A stretch of 64,000 nucleotides of DNA from Streptomyces sp. NRRL F-5122 (GCF_001507435.1 NZ_LMWH01000302.1:124001-188000), one strand, 5' to 3'. Numbered from the stretch's first letter, positions 1 to 9,867 are shown. Made by a program: numbers and translations. The notes: a model not told the origin generated them from the sequence alone.

Positions 1-321
1 GCGAAGAATGTGTGGGATGCCCACGCGTGGGTCGGTGCCCGCGAGTTGCGGGGCGCCCCCCTGGTGGGAGCTCGGCGCGGCGGCCGAGCGGCGAGTGCGT
101 GCTACGTCACTGTAGTCGTGCGTCCAGCCCATACCCCGACGTCTGCCCCCGCCCCAAGGTCGATAACCGCCCTCATGCCGCCCAATTGGCCTATGCGGCA
201 GGCATGTGGCTGTTCGAGGAACAGGCGTTCCTGCCCGGATACCGGGCGCGTCCGGGACATCACTGAACGGGGTCGGATTGCTCCGGACGGCCGTCCGGGT
301 CGGTGGTGTACCGGGGCCGGA
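1..321. other. Left-edge stretch without a supported gene
   Basis: I see no convincing gene here. Short open frames exist on the plus strand, but they have no ribosome binding site or recognisable protein. On the minus strand the hydrolase ends at 322 and nothing continues past it. The stretch may hold the 3' flank of the next gene outside the window. Confidence 0.5.
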
Positions 322-1260
322 TCAGCGGTCGGGTTCGGGGTCCTTGAGCCAGTTGATCAGCTCGGAGGAAAAGGCCACCGGGTCCTCCTCGTGCGGGAAG
401 TGGCCGAGCCCGTCGAACAGCCGCCAGCGGTACGGCGCCTCGACGTACTCACCCGATCCGGCAGCGCTGCGCGTGCGCATCACGGGGTCCAGTGATCCGT
501 GCAGATGCAGCGTGGGCACCCGCACGGGGCGCTTCATACGCCGGTTGAACTGGATGCCGTCGGGCCGGGCCAGGGAGCGCACCATCCAGCGGTACGGCTC
601 GATCGAGCAATGCGCCGTCGAGGGGATGCTCATGGCGCGCCGGTAGGTGTCCACGGCCTCGTCGTCGGGCAGGTGCGGCCCCGACCAGTCCCGGATCAGC
701 CGTCCGACCAGAGCGGCGTCGTCGGCGGTGAGCCGGCGCTCGGGGATCCAGGGCCGCTGGAAGCCCCAGATGTAGGACCCCGCGGTCGTCTGCTTGACGT
801 CGCCGAGCATCGCCGAGCGCCAGCGCCTCGGGTGCGGCATCGACGAGACCACCAGCCGCCGTACGAGCTTGGGGCGCATGGCGGCCGCCGTCCAGGCGAG
901 GTAACCGCCCAGGTCGTGGCCGACGAGCGCGGCGTCGGGCTCGCCCAGGGACCGTACGACGCCGGTGATGTCGAGCGCCAGGTTCGCGGGGTCGTAACCG
1001 CGCGGCGTGCGGTCGCTGCCTCCCACTCCGCGCAGATCCATCGCCACGGCCCTGAAGCCCGCGTCGGCGAGCGCCGTCAGCTGGTGCCGCCAGGTCCACC
1101 AGAACTGCGGGAAGCCGTGCAGCAGCAGTACCAGGGGCCCGTCGCCCAGCTCCGCGATGTGGAAACGCGCGCCGTTGGCGGCGACGTCCCGATGCGTCCA
1201 GGGCCCGTCGGGACGCACGACCGAGGTGGGTTGCGCCGAATGGGGGGCGGGGTCCGTCAT
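322..1260 (-). CDS. Alpha/beta hydrolase, epoxide hydrolase-like
   Basis: 312 aa from the ATG at 1260 (MTDPAPHS...). An alpha/beta-hydrolase fold is shown by the oxyanion motif HGFPQFWWTWR, a nucleophile elbow GHDLGG with aspartate as nucleophile (the mark of epoxide hydrolases and haloalkane dehalogenases rather than esterases), and a C-terminal GLGHFPHEEDP holding the catalytic histidine. It probably hydrolyses epoxides in the cytoplasm; the substrate is unknown. The start overlaps the stop of the upstream holin-like gene as ATGA, so the two are probably translationally coupled. The same pair (EphE next to Rv3669) occurs in M. tuberculosis. The frame stays open upstream of 1260, but that extension lies antisense inside the neighbour and is not coding. 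Confidence 0.9.
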   Translation of the reverse strand: MTDPAPHSAQPTSVVRPDGPWTHRDVAANGARFHIAELGDGPLVLLLHGFPQFWWTWRHQLTALADAGFRAVAMDLRGVGGSDRTPRGYDPANLALDITGVVRSLGEPDAALVGHDLGGYLAWTAAAMRPKLVRRLVVSSMPHPRRWRSAMLGDVKQTTAGSYIWGFQRPWIPERRLTADDAALVGRLIRDWSGPHLPDDEAVDTYRRAMSIPSTAHCSIEPYRWMVRSLARPDGIQFNRRMKRPVRVPTLHLHGSLDPVMRTRSAAGSGEYVEAPYRWRLFDGLGHFPHEEDPVAFSSELINWLKDPEPDR

Positions 1261-1736
1261 GAGGACGAGCGTGCCACAGCGTCGACGTCCTTGTCGGCCG
1301 GGCTCGGCTGACGGGGGTGCGGCTTGGCGTGCTGCAGCACCCCGGCGCTCTCCTTCATCGACGCGGCGACCTTCTGCGGACCCTTGCTCTTCTTGGCCTT
1401 CTTCGCGAAGAGCAGGCCGATGAGCGCGAGCAGTCCGGCGACCAGGACGTTGGCGGCGAAGGACAGCAGGAAGCAGACGGCCATGTTCCAGCCGCTCCAC
1501 GTCCGGATCCCGTACGCCAGCGCGAAGTTCAGCATGGGCAGGGAGAACAGCAATACGGCGCCCGCGGCGGAGAACGCGCCTCCGCTCGTCGCGCCACGCT
1601 TGACGTCCCGCTTGAGCTGGGCCTTCGCCAGGGCGATCTCGTCGTGCACCAGCGCGGACATTTCGGTCGTCGCCGAGGCGAACAGCTGGCCGATGCTGCG
1701 TTCGGCGCCGACCGGGCTGCCGTCGGGTGCGCTCAT
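1257..1736 (-). CDS. Phage holin family (DUF1469-like) membrane protein
   Basis: 159 aa. The N-terminal third is an amphipathic helix (SIGQLFASATTEMSALVHDE and following), then two hydrophobic hairpin segments at about residues 55-80 and 88-112 (FSAAGAVLLFSLPMLNFALA; LLSFAANVLVAGLLALIGLL), then a Lys-rich tail (FAKKAKKSKGPQK). This is the layout of the actinobacterial 'phage holin family' proteins (PF07332 type), which are chromosomal and not known to lyse cells. An AGGGAG ribosome binding site precedes the ATG. It overlaps the hydrolase by 4 nt (ATGA). The function is unknown; a membrane-organising role is inference. Confidence 0.85.
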   Translation of the reverse strand: MSAPDGSPVGAERSIGQLFASATTEMSALVHDEIALAKAQLKRDVKRGATSGGAFSAAGAVLLFSLPMLNFALAYGIRTWSGWNMAVCFLLSFAANVLVAGLLALIGLLFAKKAKKSKGPQKVAASMKESAGVLQHAKPHPRQPSPADKDVDAVARSSS

Positions 1737-1860
1737 CGCGGTCTCCCTGTTCTCTGCGTGTTTCCGCTTTGCCTAGGCTGCGGAATTCTGTGGATGTGTC
1801 AGATCATGCCGGACGGTGGTTCTCCGTGCCTGCCCCGCCCACCACTTCGGCACGCTTGCC

Positions 1861-3333
1861 CTACTTCCCCTCCGGCGACCGGTCTGTGCCGGCCTTCGGC
1901 AGCCGGTCTCCTTCGGCCTCCGCCCGACGTCCCGTTCCCGGTCCGGCCCGGTTCCCCCGCTCGGTGGTTTTCCATGCGGCGGACCCTGCGTGCTGCGCGC
2001 CCCCGCGCCCGAGGATCTCCGCCATGCGCAGGTGGTGTGCAGGGCCGCCCTCCTCGTGGACGTCCGCAGCGCCGTCGAGGTCGTCGTCGCGATCCTCGTC
2101 GGCGCACAGGGCGCGGTACTTGGCGTTCCGCACCCTCAGCAGCACGCTCGCGCATGCGGCCGCGATGAGCGATCCGGTGAGGACGGAGGCCTTGACCTCG
2201 CCGGCGAGCGCGACATCGCCGGCAAACGCGAGTTCGCCGATGAGCAGCGAGACGGTGAAGCCGATTCCCGCGAGCGAGGCGACCGCGAACACGTCCGCCC
2301 AGGCGAGGCCCTCGCCGAGGGAGGCACGGGTGAAACGGACCGTCAGCCACGTACCGCCGAAGATGCCGATCGTCTTGCCGAGGACCAGGCCCAGCACGAC
2401 CCCGAGCGTCACCGGCTTGGTGAACACATCCGCGAGTGCCTCGCCGGAGACGGCCACGCCCGCGTTGAACAGGGCGAACAGCGGCACCGCGAGGCCCGCC
2501 GACAAGGGCCGTACGAGATGTTCGATGTGCTCGCCCGGGGAGTGCTGCTCGTCCTCGCGGCGGTGGCAGCGCAGCATGAGCCCCATGGCCACGCCGGCGA
2601 TGGTGGCGTGGACGCCGCTGTTGAGCATCAGGCCCCAGACGACCAGGGCGAGCGGGACGTACACGTACCAGCCGCGCACCCCCTTGCGCAGCAGGATCCA
2701 GAACACCACGAGCCCGGCGACGGCACCGCCGAGCGCCGCGAAGTCCACTCGGTCCGTGAAGAAGACCGCGATGATCAGGATCGCGAACAGGTCGTCCACG
2801 ACGGCGAGGGTGAGCAGGAAGGCGCGCAGGGCCGACGGCAGGGAGGTGCCGATCACCGCCAGGACCGCGAGGGCGAAGGCGATGTCGGTGGCCGTGGGCA
2901 CCGCCCACCCCGCGAAGGAGCCGCCGCCGGCGGCGGCTGTGAGGGCGTAGACGGCTGCGGGAGCGGCCATACCGCAGAGCGCGGCGACGACGGGGAGCAC
3001 CGCGGCGCGGCGGTCCCGTAGATCGCCCGCGACCAGCTCGCGCTTGAGCTCGATCCCGGCGACGAAGAAGAAGACCGCGAGAAGGCCGTCGGCGGTCCAG
3101 TGCTGGACGGACAGCTGCAGACCGAGGGCGGCGGGACCCACGCGGTAGTGACTGAGGGTTTCGTGGCTGCCGTGCAGCGGGGGCAGATTGGCCCACAGCA
3201 GCGCCATGACCGCCGCCAGCAGGAGCAGCACACCGCCGACGGTCTCGGTGCGCAGCGCGTTCGCGACGAAGGTTCGTTCGGGCAGGGGGAGGCGGCCGAA
3301 GAACGTACGGGTGCGGGTGCTGGGCGCGGCCAC
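1861..3333 (-). CDS. nhaA: Na+/H+ antiporter NhaA
   Basis: 490 aa from a GTG at 3333 with GGAGG nine bases upstream. It shows the NhaA multi-helix pattern and the ion-binding motif LAVVDDLFAILIIAVFF, whose paired aspartates correspond to D163/D164 of E. coli NhaA, plus the conserved ATDIAFALAVLAVIG segment. It expels Na+ or Li+ in exchange for protons at the cytoplasmic membrane, giving pH and salt tolerance. It is longer than E. coli NhaA (388 aa): about 70 hydrophilic, Asp/Glu/Arg-rich residues follow the last helix, as often seen in actinobacteria. It appears monocistronic, 124 bp upstream of the holin-like gene. Confidence 0.93.
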   Translation of the reverse strand: MAAPSTRTRTFFGRLPLPERTFVANALRTETVGGVLLLLAAVMALLWANLPPLHGSHETLSHYRVGPAALGLQLSVQHWTADGLLAVFFFVAGIELKRELVAGDLRDRRAAVLPVVAALCGMAAPAAVYALTAAAGGGSFAGWAVPTATDIAFALAVLAVIGTSLPSALRAFLLTLAVVDDLFAILIIAVFFTDRVDFAALGGAVAGLVVFWILLRKGVRGWYVYVPLALVVWGLMLNSGVHATIAGVAMGLMLRCHRREDEQHSPGEHIEHLVRPLSAGLAVPLFALFNAGVAVSGEALADVFTKPVTLGVVLGLVLGKTIGIFGGTWLTVRFTRASLGEGLAWADVFAVASLAGIGFTVSLLIGELAFAGDVALAGEVKASVLTGSLIAAACASVLLRVRNAKYRALCADEDRDDDLDGAADVHEEGGPAHHLRMAEILGRGGAQHAGSAAWKTTERGNRAGPGTGRRAEAEGDRLPKAGTDRSPEGK

Positions 3334-3556
3334 GGCGATGGACCTCCGGGTCGGTACGAGTGGTTACGGCCGTCACATGCGGACGGCTTGCCGACCAGAC
3401 TTCCCGGCACACCTTGAGCAGACCACTTTACCTGAGTATTACGATTGCGAATCGCGCGCTTCGGGCGAGAGCGGCAGAGGTGCCCGTGGGGCGGGTGCGG
3501 CGCGGGCCGCAAAGGCCCCGGCCATGGGCCACAGGATCAGGAAGAAAGCCCATGAA

Positions 3557-3589
3557 GAAGGGGCCCCGGCGCGCCGCCGGGGCTCCTTC
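3557..3589 (-). terminator. Hairpin terminator downstream of acsA
   Basis: A 13-bp GC-rich stem (GAAGGGGCCCCGG against CCGGGGCTCCTTC, one G-U pair) with a 7-nt loop lies 22 bp beyond the acsA stop. There is no long U tract, as is usual for Streptomyces terminators. Confidence 0.7.
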
Positions 3590-3610
3590 GGGCGCAGTGG
3601 GACGGACTGC

Positions 3611-5566
3611 TCAGTCCTCGCTGGGCGCCGCGGGCAGCTTCGCCTGGATCAGGTCCATGACGGTGGAGTCGGTCAGCGTCGTGACGTCTCCGAGCTGACG
3701 GTTCTCGGCGACGTCACGCAGCAGCCGCCGCATGATCTTGCCGGACCGGGTCTTCGGCAGCTCGCCCACCGGAAGGATCCGCTTCGGCTTGGCGATCGGC
3801 CCGAGCGTCGCACCGACGTGGTTGCGCAGCTCGGCGACCAGGTTCTCGTCCTCGGACGCCGTGCCCCGCAGGATCACGAAGGCCACGATCGCCTGACCCG
3901 TCGTCTCGTCCGCCGCTCCCACGACCGCCGCTTCCGCGACCGCCGGGTGCGACACCAGCGCGGACTCGACCTCCGTGGTCGAGATGTTGTGGCCGGAGAC
4001 GAGCATCACGTCGTCGACGCGGCCGAGGAGCCAGATGTCCCCGTCGTCGTCCTTCTTCGCGCCGTCCCCGGCGAAGTACTTGCCCTCGAAGCGCGACCAG
4101 TACGTGTCGATGAACCGCTGGTCGTCACCCCAGATGGTGCGCAGCATCGACGGCCACGGCTCGGTGAGCACGAGGTAGCCACCGCCGCCGTTCGGCACCT
4201 CGTTCGCCTCGTCGTCGACCACGGTGGCGGAGATGCCCGGCAGCGCCCGCTGTGCCGACCCGGGCTTGGTCTCCGTGACGCCCGGCAGCGGCGAGATCAT
4301 CATCGCGCCGGTCTCGGTCTGCCACCAGGTGTCCACGATCGGCGTACGGTCGGCGCCGATGTGCTTGCGGTACCAGATCCATGCCTCTGGGTTGATCGGC
4401 TCACCGACGGAACCGAGCACGCGCAGGCTGCTCAGGTCGAACTTCGCGGGGATGTCGTCGCCCCACTTCATGAACGTCCGGATCGCCGTCGGCGCCGTGT
4501 ACAGGATCGTGACCCCGTACTTCTGCACGATCTCCCAGAACCGGCCCTGGTGCGGGGTGTCGGGCGTGCCCTCGTACATGACCTGGGTCGCGCCGTTCGC
4601 CAGCGGCCCGTACACGATGTACGAGTGCCCGGTGACCCAGCCGACGTCCGCGGTGCACCAGTACACGTCGGTCTCGGGCTTGAGGTCGAAGACGGCATGG
4701 TGCGTGTAGGACGCCTGGGTGAGGTAGCCGCCGGAGGTGTGCAGGATGCCCTTGGGCTTACCCGTCGTCCCGGACGTGTACAGGATGAACAGCGGGTGCT
4801 CGGCATCGAACGCCTCGGGCGTGTGCTCCGCGGACTGCCGCTCGACGATCTCGTGCCACCACACATCGCGGCCCTCGGTCCAGGCGACCTCCTGGTCCGT
4901 GCGGCGCACGACGAGCACGTGCTCGACGTTGTCCACGCGCTCGATCGCGTCGTCGACGGCCGGCTTGAGCGCGGACGGCTTGCCGCGGCGGTAGCCGCCG
5001 TCGGAGGTGATGACGACCTTGGCGTCGGCGTCCTTGATGCGGGTGGCGAGGGCGTCGGCCGAGAAGCCGCCGAAGACGACGGAGTGCGCGGCTCCGATGC
5101 GGGCGCAGGCCAGCATCGCGACCGCGGTCTCGGGGATCATCGGCATGTAGACGGCGACCCGGTCGCCCTTCTGGACCCCCAGCTCCAGCAGGGCGTTCGC
5201 GGCCCTGGAGACCTCGTCCTTGAGCTCGGCGTAGGTGATGGCGCGGCTGTCGCCGGGCTCGCCCTCGAAGTGGATCGCGACGCGGTCGCCGTGGCCGGCC
5301 TCGACGTGCCGGTCGACGCAGTTGTACGCGACGTTGAGCTTGCCGTCCTTGAACCACTTGGCGAAGGGCGGGTTCGTCCAGTCGAGGGTCTCGGTGGGCT
5401 CCACGGCCCAGGTCAGCCGCCGGGCCTGCGCGGCCCAGAAGCCGAGCCTGTCAGCCTTGGCCTGCTCGTACGCCTCCGCCGTGACGTTGGCGCCCGCGGC
5501 CAGGTCGGCGGGGGGCGCGAACCTGCGCTCTTCCTTGAGCAGGTTGGCCAGGCTTTCGTTGCTCAC
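3611..5566 (-). CDS. acsA: Acetyl-CoA synthetase (AMP-forming)
   Basis: 651 aa from the GTG at 5566, preceded by AAGGGAG; the longer open frame to 5608 has no such site. It converts acetate, ATP and CoA to acetyl-CoA in the cytoplasm. Visible motifs: the adenylation P-loop [11 protein letters not shown] at about residue 260, DTWWQTETG, the hinge region [16 protein letters not shown], and the C-terminal [11 protein letters not shown] whose lysine is the site of regulatory acetylation in Acs enzymes. Length matches the family. The gene is alone between two hairpins. A DasR-like operator lies about 85 bp upstream, suggesting control by amino-sugar signalling. Confidence 0.96.
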   Translation of the reverse strand: MSNESLANLLKEERRFAPPADLAAGANVTAEAYEQAKADRLGFWAAQARRLTWAVEPTETLDWTNPPFAKWFKDGKLNVAYNCVDRHVEAGHGDRVAIHFEGEPGDSRAITYAELKDEVSRAANALLELGVQKGDRVAVYMPMIPETAVAMLACARIGAAHSVVFGGFSADALATRIKDADAKVVITSDGGYRRGKPSALKPAVDDAIERVDNVEHVLVVRRTDQEVAWTEGRDVWWHEIVERQSAEHTPEAFDAEHPLFILYTSGTTGKPKGILHTSGGYLTQASYTHHAVFDLKPETDVYWCTADVGWVTGHSYIVYGPLANGATQVMYEGTPDTPHQGRFWEIVQKYGVTILYTAPTAIRTFMKWGDDIPAKFDLSSLRVLGSVGEPINPEAWIWYRKHIGADRTPIVDTWWQTETGAMMISPLPGVTETKPGSAQRALPGISATVVDDEANEVPNGGGGYLVLTEPWPSMLRTIWGDDQRFIDTYWSRFEGKYFAGDGAKKDDDGDIWLLGRVDDVMLVSGHNISTTEVESALVSHPAVAEAAVVGAADETTGQAIVAFVILRGTASEDENLVAELRNHVGATLGPIAKPKRILPVGELPKTRSGKIMRRLLRDVAENRQLGDVTTLTDSTVMDLIQAKLPAAPSED

Positions 5567-5651
5567 GACATCTCCCTTTCCCAGGGTGTCCGTTGTGTCC
5601 CGTGCCACAGCTCATCAGACCGGGGGCTCGGTGACAAGGGCCGACCGGAAA

Positions 5652-5667
5652 TTGGTTTAGACCTGTT
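5652..5667. promoter_or_regulatory. DasR-like operator (dre) upstream of acsA
   Basis: ATTGGTTTAGACCTGT matches the published DasR responsive-element consensus (A-Y-TGGTCTAGACCA-S-T) at 14 of 16 positions. It lies 86-101 bp before the acsA start, a normal place for a GntR/HutC repressor site. Two direct GGTCAC hexamers ten bases apart follow at 5687-5702. The DasR assignment is inference from sequence only. Confidence 0.55.
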
Positions 5668-5852
5668 GCGGGCTGTCATCGACCAGGTCACCTGAGGTCA
5701 CGTATGCATCGCCGGCCTGGTTCATCCGGTGATGTTCGCACCTGCCGCCCGGGACGGAAGGCGGCGCATCGTGCAGATCACCGGCGTACGACCCGTGCGG
5801 CGGGCAGGACGACGGCCCCGCGGCCGGGCGCAGCCGTCCGGTCCGGACATGA

Positions 5853-5885
5853 CGGTGCGGGGCCCGGTGGCCGGACCCCGCACCG
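5853..5885 (-). terminator. Terminator of the SulP-carbonic anhydrase gene
   Basis: A perfect 10-bp stem CGGTGCGGGG / CCCCGCACCG with a 13-nt loop starts 9 bp after the stop of the minus-strand transporter gene. The rest of the 5567-5894 gap holds the acsA promoter region and no supported gene; a 95-codon minus-strand frame there lacks a ribosome binding site. Confidence 0.7.
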
Positions 5886-5894
5886 CATGCTCCG

Positions 5895-8276
5895 TCACGC
5901 GGGGCTGCGCACCTCCCCGGCCGCCGCCACCTGCCCGAAGACACCGCCCTCTTCGGACGGCTCGAGCAGATACGCCTGCGCCTCGCCGACGTGGAAGTAC
6001 ATCCCGTGCAGTTCGAGCGCGTTCTCAGCGAGCGCCCGGGCCACGGACTCGTGCTCCCGCAGGTGCTCCAACTGCTGCACCACGTTGGTCAGACACAGCT
6101 GCTCGATCGCGTCGGCGGGCTGCCGCCCGGCGATCCGGGGGAGCGGGCGTCCCGTGTCGGCCATCCGCTCCAGGCCCGGCCGGCCGTGTCGCAACCAGCG
6201 CCGCAGAGGGGTGTTCCCTCCGTTCGCCCCGGAACCGATCAGCGCCTGCATCGCGCCGCACCCGGAGTGCCCGCACACCGTGATGGAGCGCACCTTCAGC
6301 ACGTCCACGGCGTACTCGATGGCGGCCCCCACCGAGTCGTCCCCGCTCTCCTCGCCGGGCAGGGGCACCAGGTTGCCGACATTGCGGACGACGAAGAGGT
6401 CGCCGGGTCCGCTGGAGGTGATCATCGATGTCACGAGCCGCGAGTCGGCGCAGGTCAGAAAGAGCTGCGACGGCCGCTGGCCCTCGCGCGCCAGCCGGGC
6501 CAGCTCGCCGCGCACCAGCGGAGCGGTGTTCCGCTGGAAGGCGCTGATGCCGCGCGCGAGTTGTCCCCCGCTCGGTCCCGATCCGCCGTCCGGCTCACCC
6601 GGATCACCCTCGGGCGGCGCCGCCGCCGGCTGCTCGCACTGGTGGTTGCGCCACGGTGTCCAGGGCCTGCACCGACAGGTGGACGCCTCCGTCGGTCCTC
6701 GGTTCCCGGTGCGCGCGGGGGAGTCCGGCGACGGCATCGTGATGGGCGTTCCCGCTCGGCCGGTGAGGGCGATCGTGCCACCGCGCGCGCGATGTGTGCG
6801 CTGCCAGTCCTGCAGCGTCTCGTACGCGGCGTGGTCCATGAACGACCCGTCGAGCTCCACGACGGCGTCCGCCCATGCGGGCACCAGGTGCAGGGCACGG
6901 GTGAGCCGGGGCACCGCGAGGAACGTCAACTGGCCCCGGACGCGTACGAGATGAACCCCACTACGCTCCTCGTTCGTGATACGGGTGCGGGCGAGTCGGT
7001 GCAGGGCGACGCCCACGGCGGCGGCGACCCCCAGCGCCACGCCCTGCAGAACGCCCAGGAAGACGACGCCGAGCGTGGTGACGACGTAGACCAGTACCTC
7101 TCGGTGGCGGGTGACCGTGCGGATGTGGTGCAGGGACACCATCTGGATGCCCACGGCCATCACCAGGGCGGCGAGCGAGGCGAGAGGGATCAGCTCGAGC
7201 AGCGGGACCATCACCAGTGCGGCCGCCACCACCCAGACGCCGTGCAGCATCGTGGAGTTCCGGCTGATCGCGCCGGCCTGCACATTGGCCGAACTCCGGA
7301 CGGCCACGCCCGCGAGCGGCAGCCCGCCCAGTGTCCCCGAGACGATGTTCGCGGCGCCCTGCCCGAGCAGCTCGCGGTCCAGGTCGGAACGGCCCATGTG
7401 AGGGTGGCGCCCGGCCGCCAGCTTGTCCACCGCGACCGCGCCGAGCAGCGACTGGACGCTGCACACCAGCGTGATGGTGAGGACGGCGGCGGCGATGCCG
7501 AGCACGGGGCCCTCGGGCAGTCCGGCAAGCGCGTGGCTGCGCCAGGACGGCAGCTCGACCTTGGGCAGGGTGAGCCCGGCGAACGAGGCGGTCACGGTGG
7601 CCCCGGCGACGGCGACGAGCGCGGCGGGGATCCTGCGCAGGAGCTGTCCCGCACGTCCGGGAAGCCGCGGCCAGGCCAGCAGGAGGGTCAGGGTCAGCAC
7701 GCTCATCGAGACCGCGGCCGGTTGCAGGCGGGCCAACTGGGCGGGCAGCGCGGTGAGATTGTCGAGGACGGCGCTCTGCGGGGTACCGCCGAGCACGATG
7801 TGCAGCTGCGCGACGGCGATGGTGACGCCGATACCGGCGAGCATGCCGTGCACGATCGCGGGGCTGACGGCGAGCGCCGTACGTGCCACGCGCAGGCAGC
7901 CTAGGCCCAGTTGGGCGAGTCCGGCGAGGACCGTGATGGCGCATGTCGTACGCCATCCGTAGCGGTGGATGAGGTCGGCGGTGACCACGGTGAGACCGGC
8001 GGCGGGCCCGCTGACCTGGAGCGGGGAGCCGCCGAGCCATCCGACGACGATGCCGCCGACGGCCGCGGCCACGAGGCCGGACTGCAGCGGGGCGCCGGTG
8101 GCGAGGGCGATTCCGAGGGACAGGGGGAGGGCGATCAGAAAGACCGCGATCGAGGCCGACACGTCGGCACCCGCGATACGGAAGCGGCGGGGTGGGGTCG
8201 GCGGGGGACTGTGGGGCTGGTGCGCACGCTTCGGCCGAGTCGAGTCGGCGGCGCGGGCAGGGACGCAGGCGGGCAT
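5895..8276 (-). CDS. SulP anion transporter fused to beta-carbonic anhydrase
   Basis: 793 aa in three modules. Residues about 30-430 form a SulP/SLC26 membrane domain with many hydrophobic helices. Residues about 440-510 form a STAS domain (VRGQLTFLAVPRL ... VVELDGSFMDH). Residues about 570-793 form a beta-carbonic anhydrase with zinc ligands visible in FLTCADSRL and VCGHSGCGAMQ. The fusion probably couples bicarbonate (or sulfate) movement to CO2/HCO3- interconversion at the membrane. The start at 8276 has GGAGGAG ten bases upstream. Such fusions are known in actinobacteria. The linker between STAS and anhydrase is Pro/Gly-rich. Transported ion not provable from sequence. Confidence 0.9.
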   Translation of the reverse strand: MPACVPARAADSTRPKRAHQPHSPPPTPPRRFRIAGADVSASIAVFLIALPLSLGIALATGAPLQSGLVAAAVGGIVVGWLGGSPLQVSGPAAGLTVVTADLIHRYGWRTTCAITVLAGLAQLGLGCLRVARTALAVSPAIVHGMLAGIGVTIAVAQLHIVLGGTPQSAVLDNLTALPAQLARLQPAAVSMSVLTLTLLLAWPRLPGRAGQLLRRIPAALVAVAGATVTASFAGLTLPKVELPSWRSHALAGLPEGPVLGIAAAVLTITLVCSVQSLLGAVAVDKLAAGRHPHMGRSDLDRELLGQGAANIVSGTLGGLPLAGVAVRSSANVQAGAISRNSTMLHGVWVVAAALVMVPLLELIPLASLAALVMAVGIQMVSLHHIRTVTRHREVLVYVVTTLGVVFLGVLQGVALGVAAAVGVALHRLARTRITNEERSGVHLVRVRGQLTFLAVPRLTRALHLVPAWADAVVELDGSFMDHAAYETLQDWQRTHRARGGTIALTGRAGTPITMPSPDSPARTGNRGPTEASTCRCRPWTPWRNHQCEQPAAAPPEGDPGEPDGGSGPSGGQLARGISAFQRNTAPLVRGELARLAREGQRPSQLFLTCADSRLVTSMITSSGPGDLFVVRNVGNLVPLPGEESGDDSVGAAIEYAVDVLKVRSITVCGHSGCGAMQALIGSGANGGNTPLRRWLRHGRPGLERMADTGRPLPRIAGRQPADAIEQLCLTNVVQQLEHLREHESVARALAENALELHGMYFHVGEAQAYLLEPSEEGGVFGQVAAAGEVRSPA

Positions 8277-8604
8277 GGTTCCCGTCTCCTCCGGTGTGGC
8301 GCGGTCGCGGAACTGGTGGTCCCCGGCGGGGACCCGGGTCGGGCGCGGCCGTGGGTCACGGCGTACAGCGGCGGGATCTCAACACTCGGTAAATGAACCG
8401 TAATGCGAGGTAAAGGAAAACTTCTTCTATAGGAGAGCAAATAGATCATTACGTCACCCAGTGGGGTGAATCACTAGCCTCATCGGCTTGTCATACAAAT
8501 TTCGGCAGTATCCCGTGTGACCTTGGCCGGGCCGCACGCGTCGCTGCGTGATTCGTCCGCACCTGATCGGCGTGGCCCCGGCTGAAGGAAGAAGGTGGGC
8601 CGAG
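8277..8604. other. Divergent promoter gap, AT-rich core
   Basis: This gap separates the SulP fusion (minus) and the deacetylase lipoprotein (plus). Positions 8390-8520 are clearly AT-richer than the surroundings and probably hold both promoters. A small inverted repeat CACCC-agt-GGGGTG lies around 8456-8469. No gene or RNA is recognisable. Confidence 0.5.
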
Positions 8605-9867
8605 ATGACCGCCACCCGGAGGATCGCGGCGGGTGTCGCCCTGGCCGGGGCCGGCGCCGCGCTCGCCGGGTGCTCCTTCGGCGCACCCCGTCCCGGCGAC
8701 GGCGCGCGAAGACTGCTCGGAGCCCATGCCCCGGGCAGTGCGGTCCGCCTGATCGGCGACGGCTCCACTTCCTACACCGGCGCCCAGCCCCATCTGCCGC
8801 GGCCCGACCGGCTCGCGCCCGGCCACGCGCCCCCGCAGTTCGTGGTCTTCTCCTGGGACGGGGCGGGAGAGGACGACCGGAGGCTGTTCTCGTACTTCCG
8901 CAAGGTGGCCAAGGCCAACAACGCGACGATGACCTACTTCCTGAGCGGCGTGTACATGCTTCCGCAGGACAAGCGCGTCCTGTACAGGCCGCCGGGACAC
9001 CCGCCGGGCCGTTCGGCGATCGGCTTCAACGACAGGAAGGGCGTCAAGGAGACCGCCGAGCAGCTGCGGCTGGCCTGGCTGGACGGCAATGAGATCGGCA
9101 CACATTTCAACGGCCACTTCTGTCGCGGCAGGGGCGGTGTCGGTCAGTGGTCGGTGGAGGACTGGAAGGACGAGGTCACCCAGGCGAAGGCGTTCGTGAA
9201 GTCCTGGAAGACCAATTCCGGCCTGACGAAGGAGCCTCCGCTGCCCTTCGACTACGACAAGGAGCTCATCGGAGCCCGCACCCCGTGCCTGGAGGGGCGG
9301 CAGAACTTCGTGAGGACCGCCCGGGAGCTGGGCTTCCGCTACGACTCCTCCGGTATCGGCCGGCAGCTATGGCCCAGGAAGCAGGGCGGCCTGTGGGACC
9401 TGCCCATGCAGCTCGTGCCCTTTCCCGGGCACGGCGTGGACCAGTTGGCCATGGACTACGACTTCATGACCGGCCAGTCCGGGACCCGCGGCCAGGGGGA
9501 CCCCGACAAGTTCGACGCGTGGGGGGATCAGCTGCGGGACGGTCTGCTGCAGGGCTTCGAGCGGGCGTACGGCGGAAATCGGGCGCCCCTCGTCATCGGC
9601 AACCACTTCGAGTCCTGGAACGGCAGCACCTATATGCGTGCCGTCCAGGAGGTGGTCGAACGCGTCTGCACCCGGCCCGAGGTGCGTTGTGTCTCCTTCC
9701 GCCGGCTCGTGGACTGGCTCGAGGCGCAGGACCCGCGGGTCCTGGAGAAGCTCCGCACACTCCAGGTCGGCCGGGGCCCGGCGGAGGGATGGGGGTCCTT
9801 CCTGGGTGCCTCCCCCGTCCCGGCGGCACCCGGCGGCGCCCCGCACTCCCCGTCGGTGCGACCGTAG
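8605..9867 (+). CDS. Polysaccharide deacetylase-like lipoprotein
   Basis: 420 aa from the ATG at 8605; the open frame to 8548 is ignored because the lipoprotein signal begins here. The signal ends in the lipobox LAGC at about residues 20-23, so the protein is predicted to be anchored outside the membrane. Residues about 75-360 resemble a NodB-type carbohydrate esterase: FSWDG supplies the first catalytic/metal aspartate and EIGTHFNGH the two zinc-binding histidines. It is likely to remove acetyl groups from a cell-wall or extracellular polysaccharide. It ends 20 bp from the convergent ATPase gene with no obvious hairpin between them. Confidence 0.8.
   Translation: MTATRRIAAGVALAGAGAALAGCSFGAPRPGDGARRLLGAHAPGSAVRLIGDGSTSYTGAQPHLPRPDRLAPGHAPPQFVVFSWDGAGEDDRRLFSYFRKVAKANNATMTYFLSGVYMLPQDKRVLYRPPGHPPGRSAIGFNDRKGVKETAEQLRLAWLDGNEIGTHFNGHFCRGRGGVGQWSVEDWKDEVTQAKAFVKSWKTNSGLTKEPPLPFDYDKELIGARTPCLEGRQNFVRTARELGFRYDSSGIGRQLWPRKQGGLWDLPMQLVPFPGHGVDQLAMDYDFMTGQSGTRGQGDPDKFDAWGDQLRDGLLQGFERAYGGNRAPLVIGNHFESWNGSTYMRAVQEVVERVCTRPEVRCVSFRRLVDWLEAQDPRVLEKLRTLQVGRGPAEGWGSFLGASPVPAAPGGAPHSPSVRP

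Noticed and set aside
5657..5944. 95-codon minus-strand ORF between acsA and the SulP fusion
   Set aside because: It overlaps the SulP terminator, the DasR-like site and the end of the SulP gene, and it has no ribosome binding site or family.
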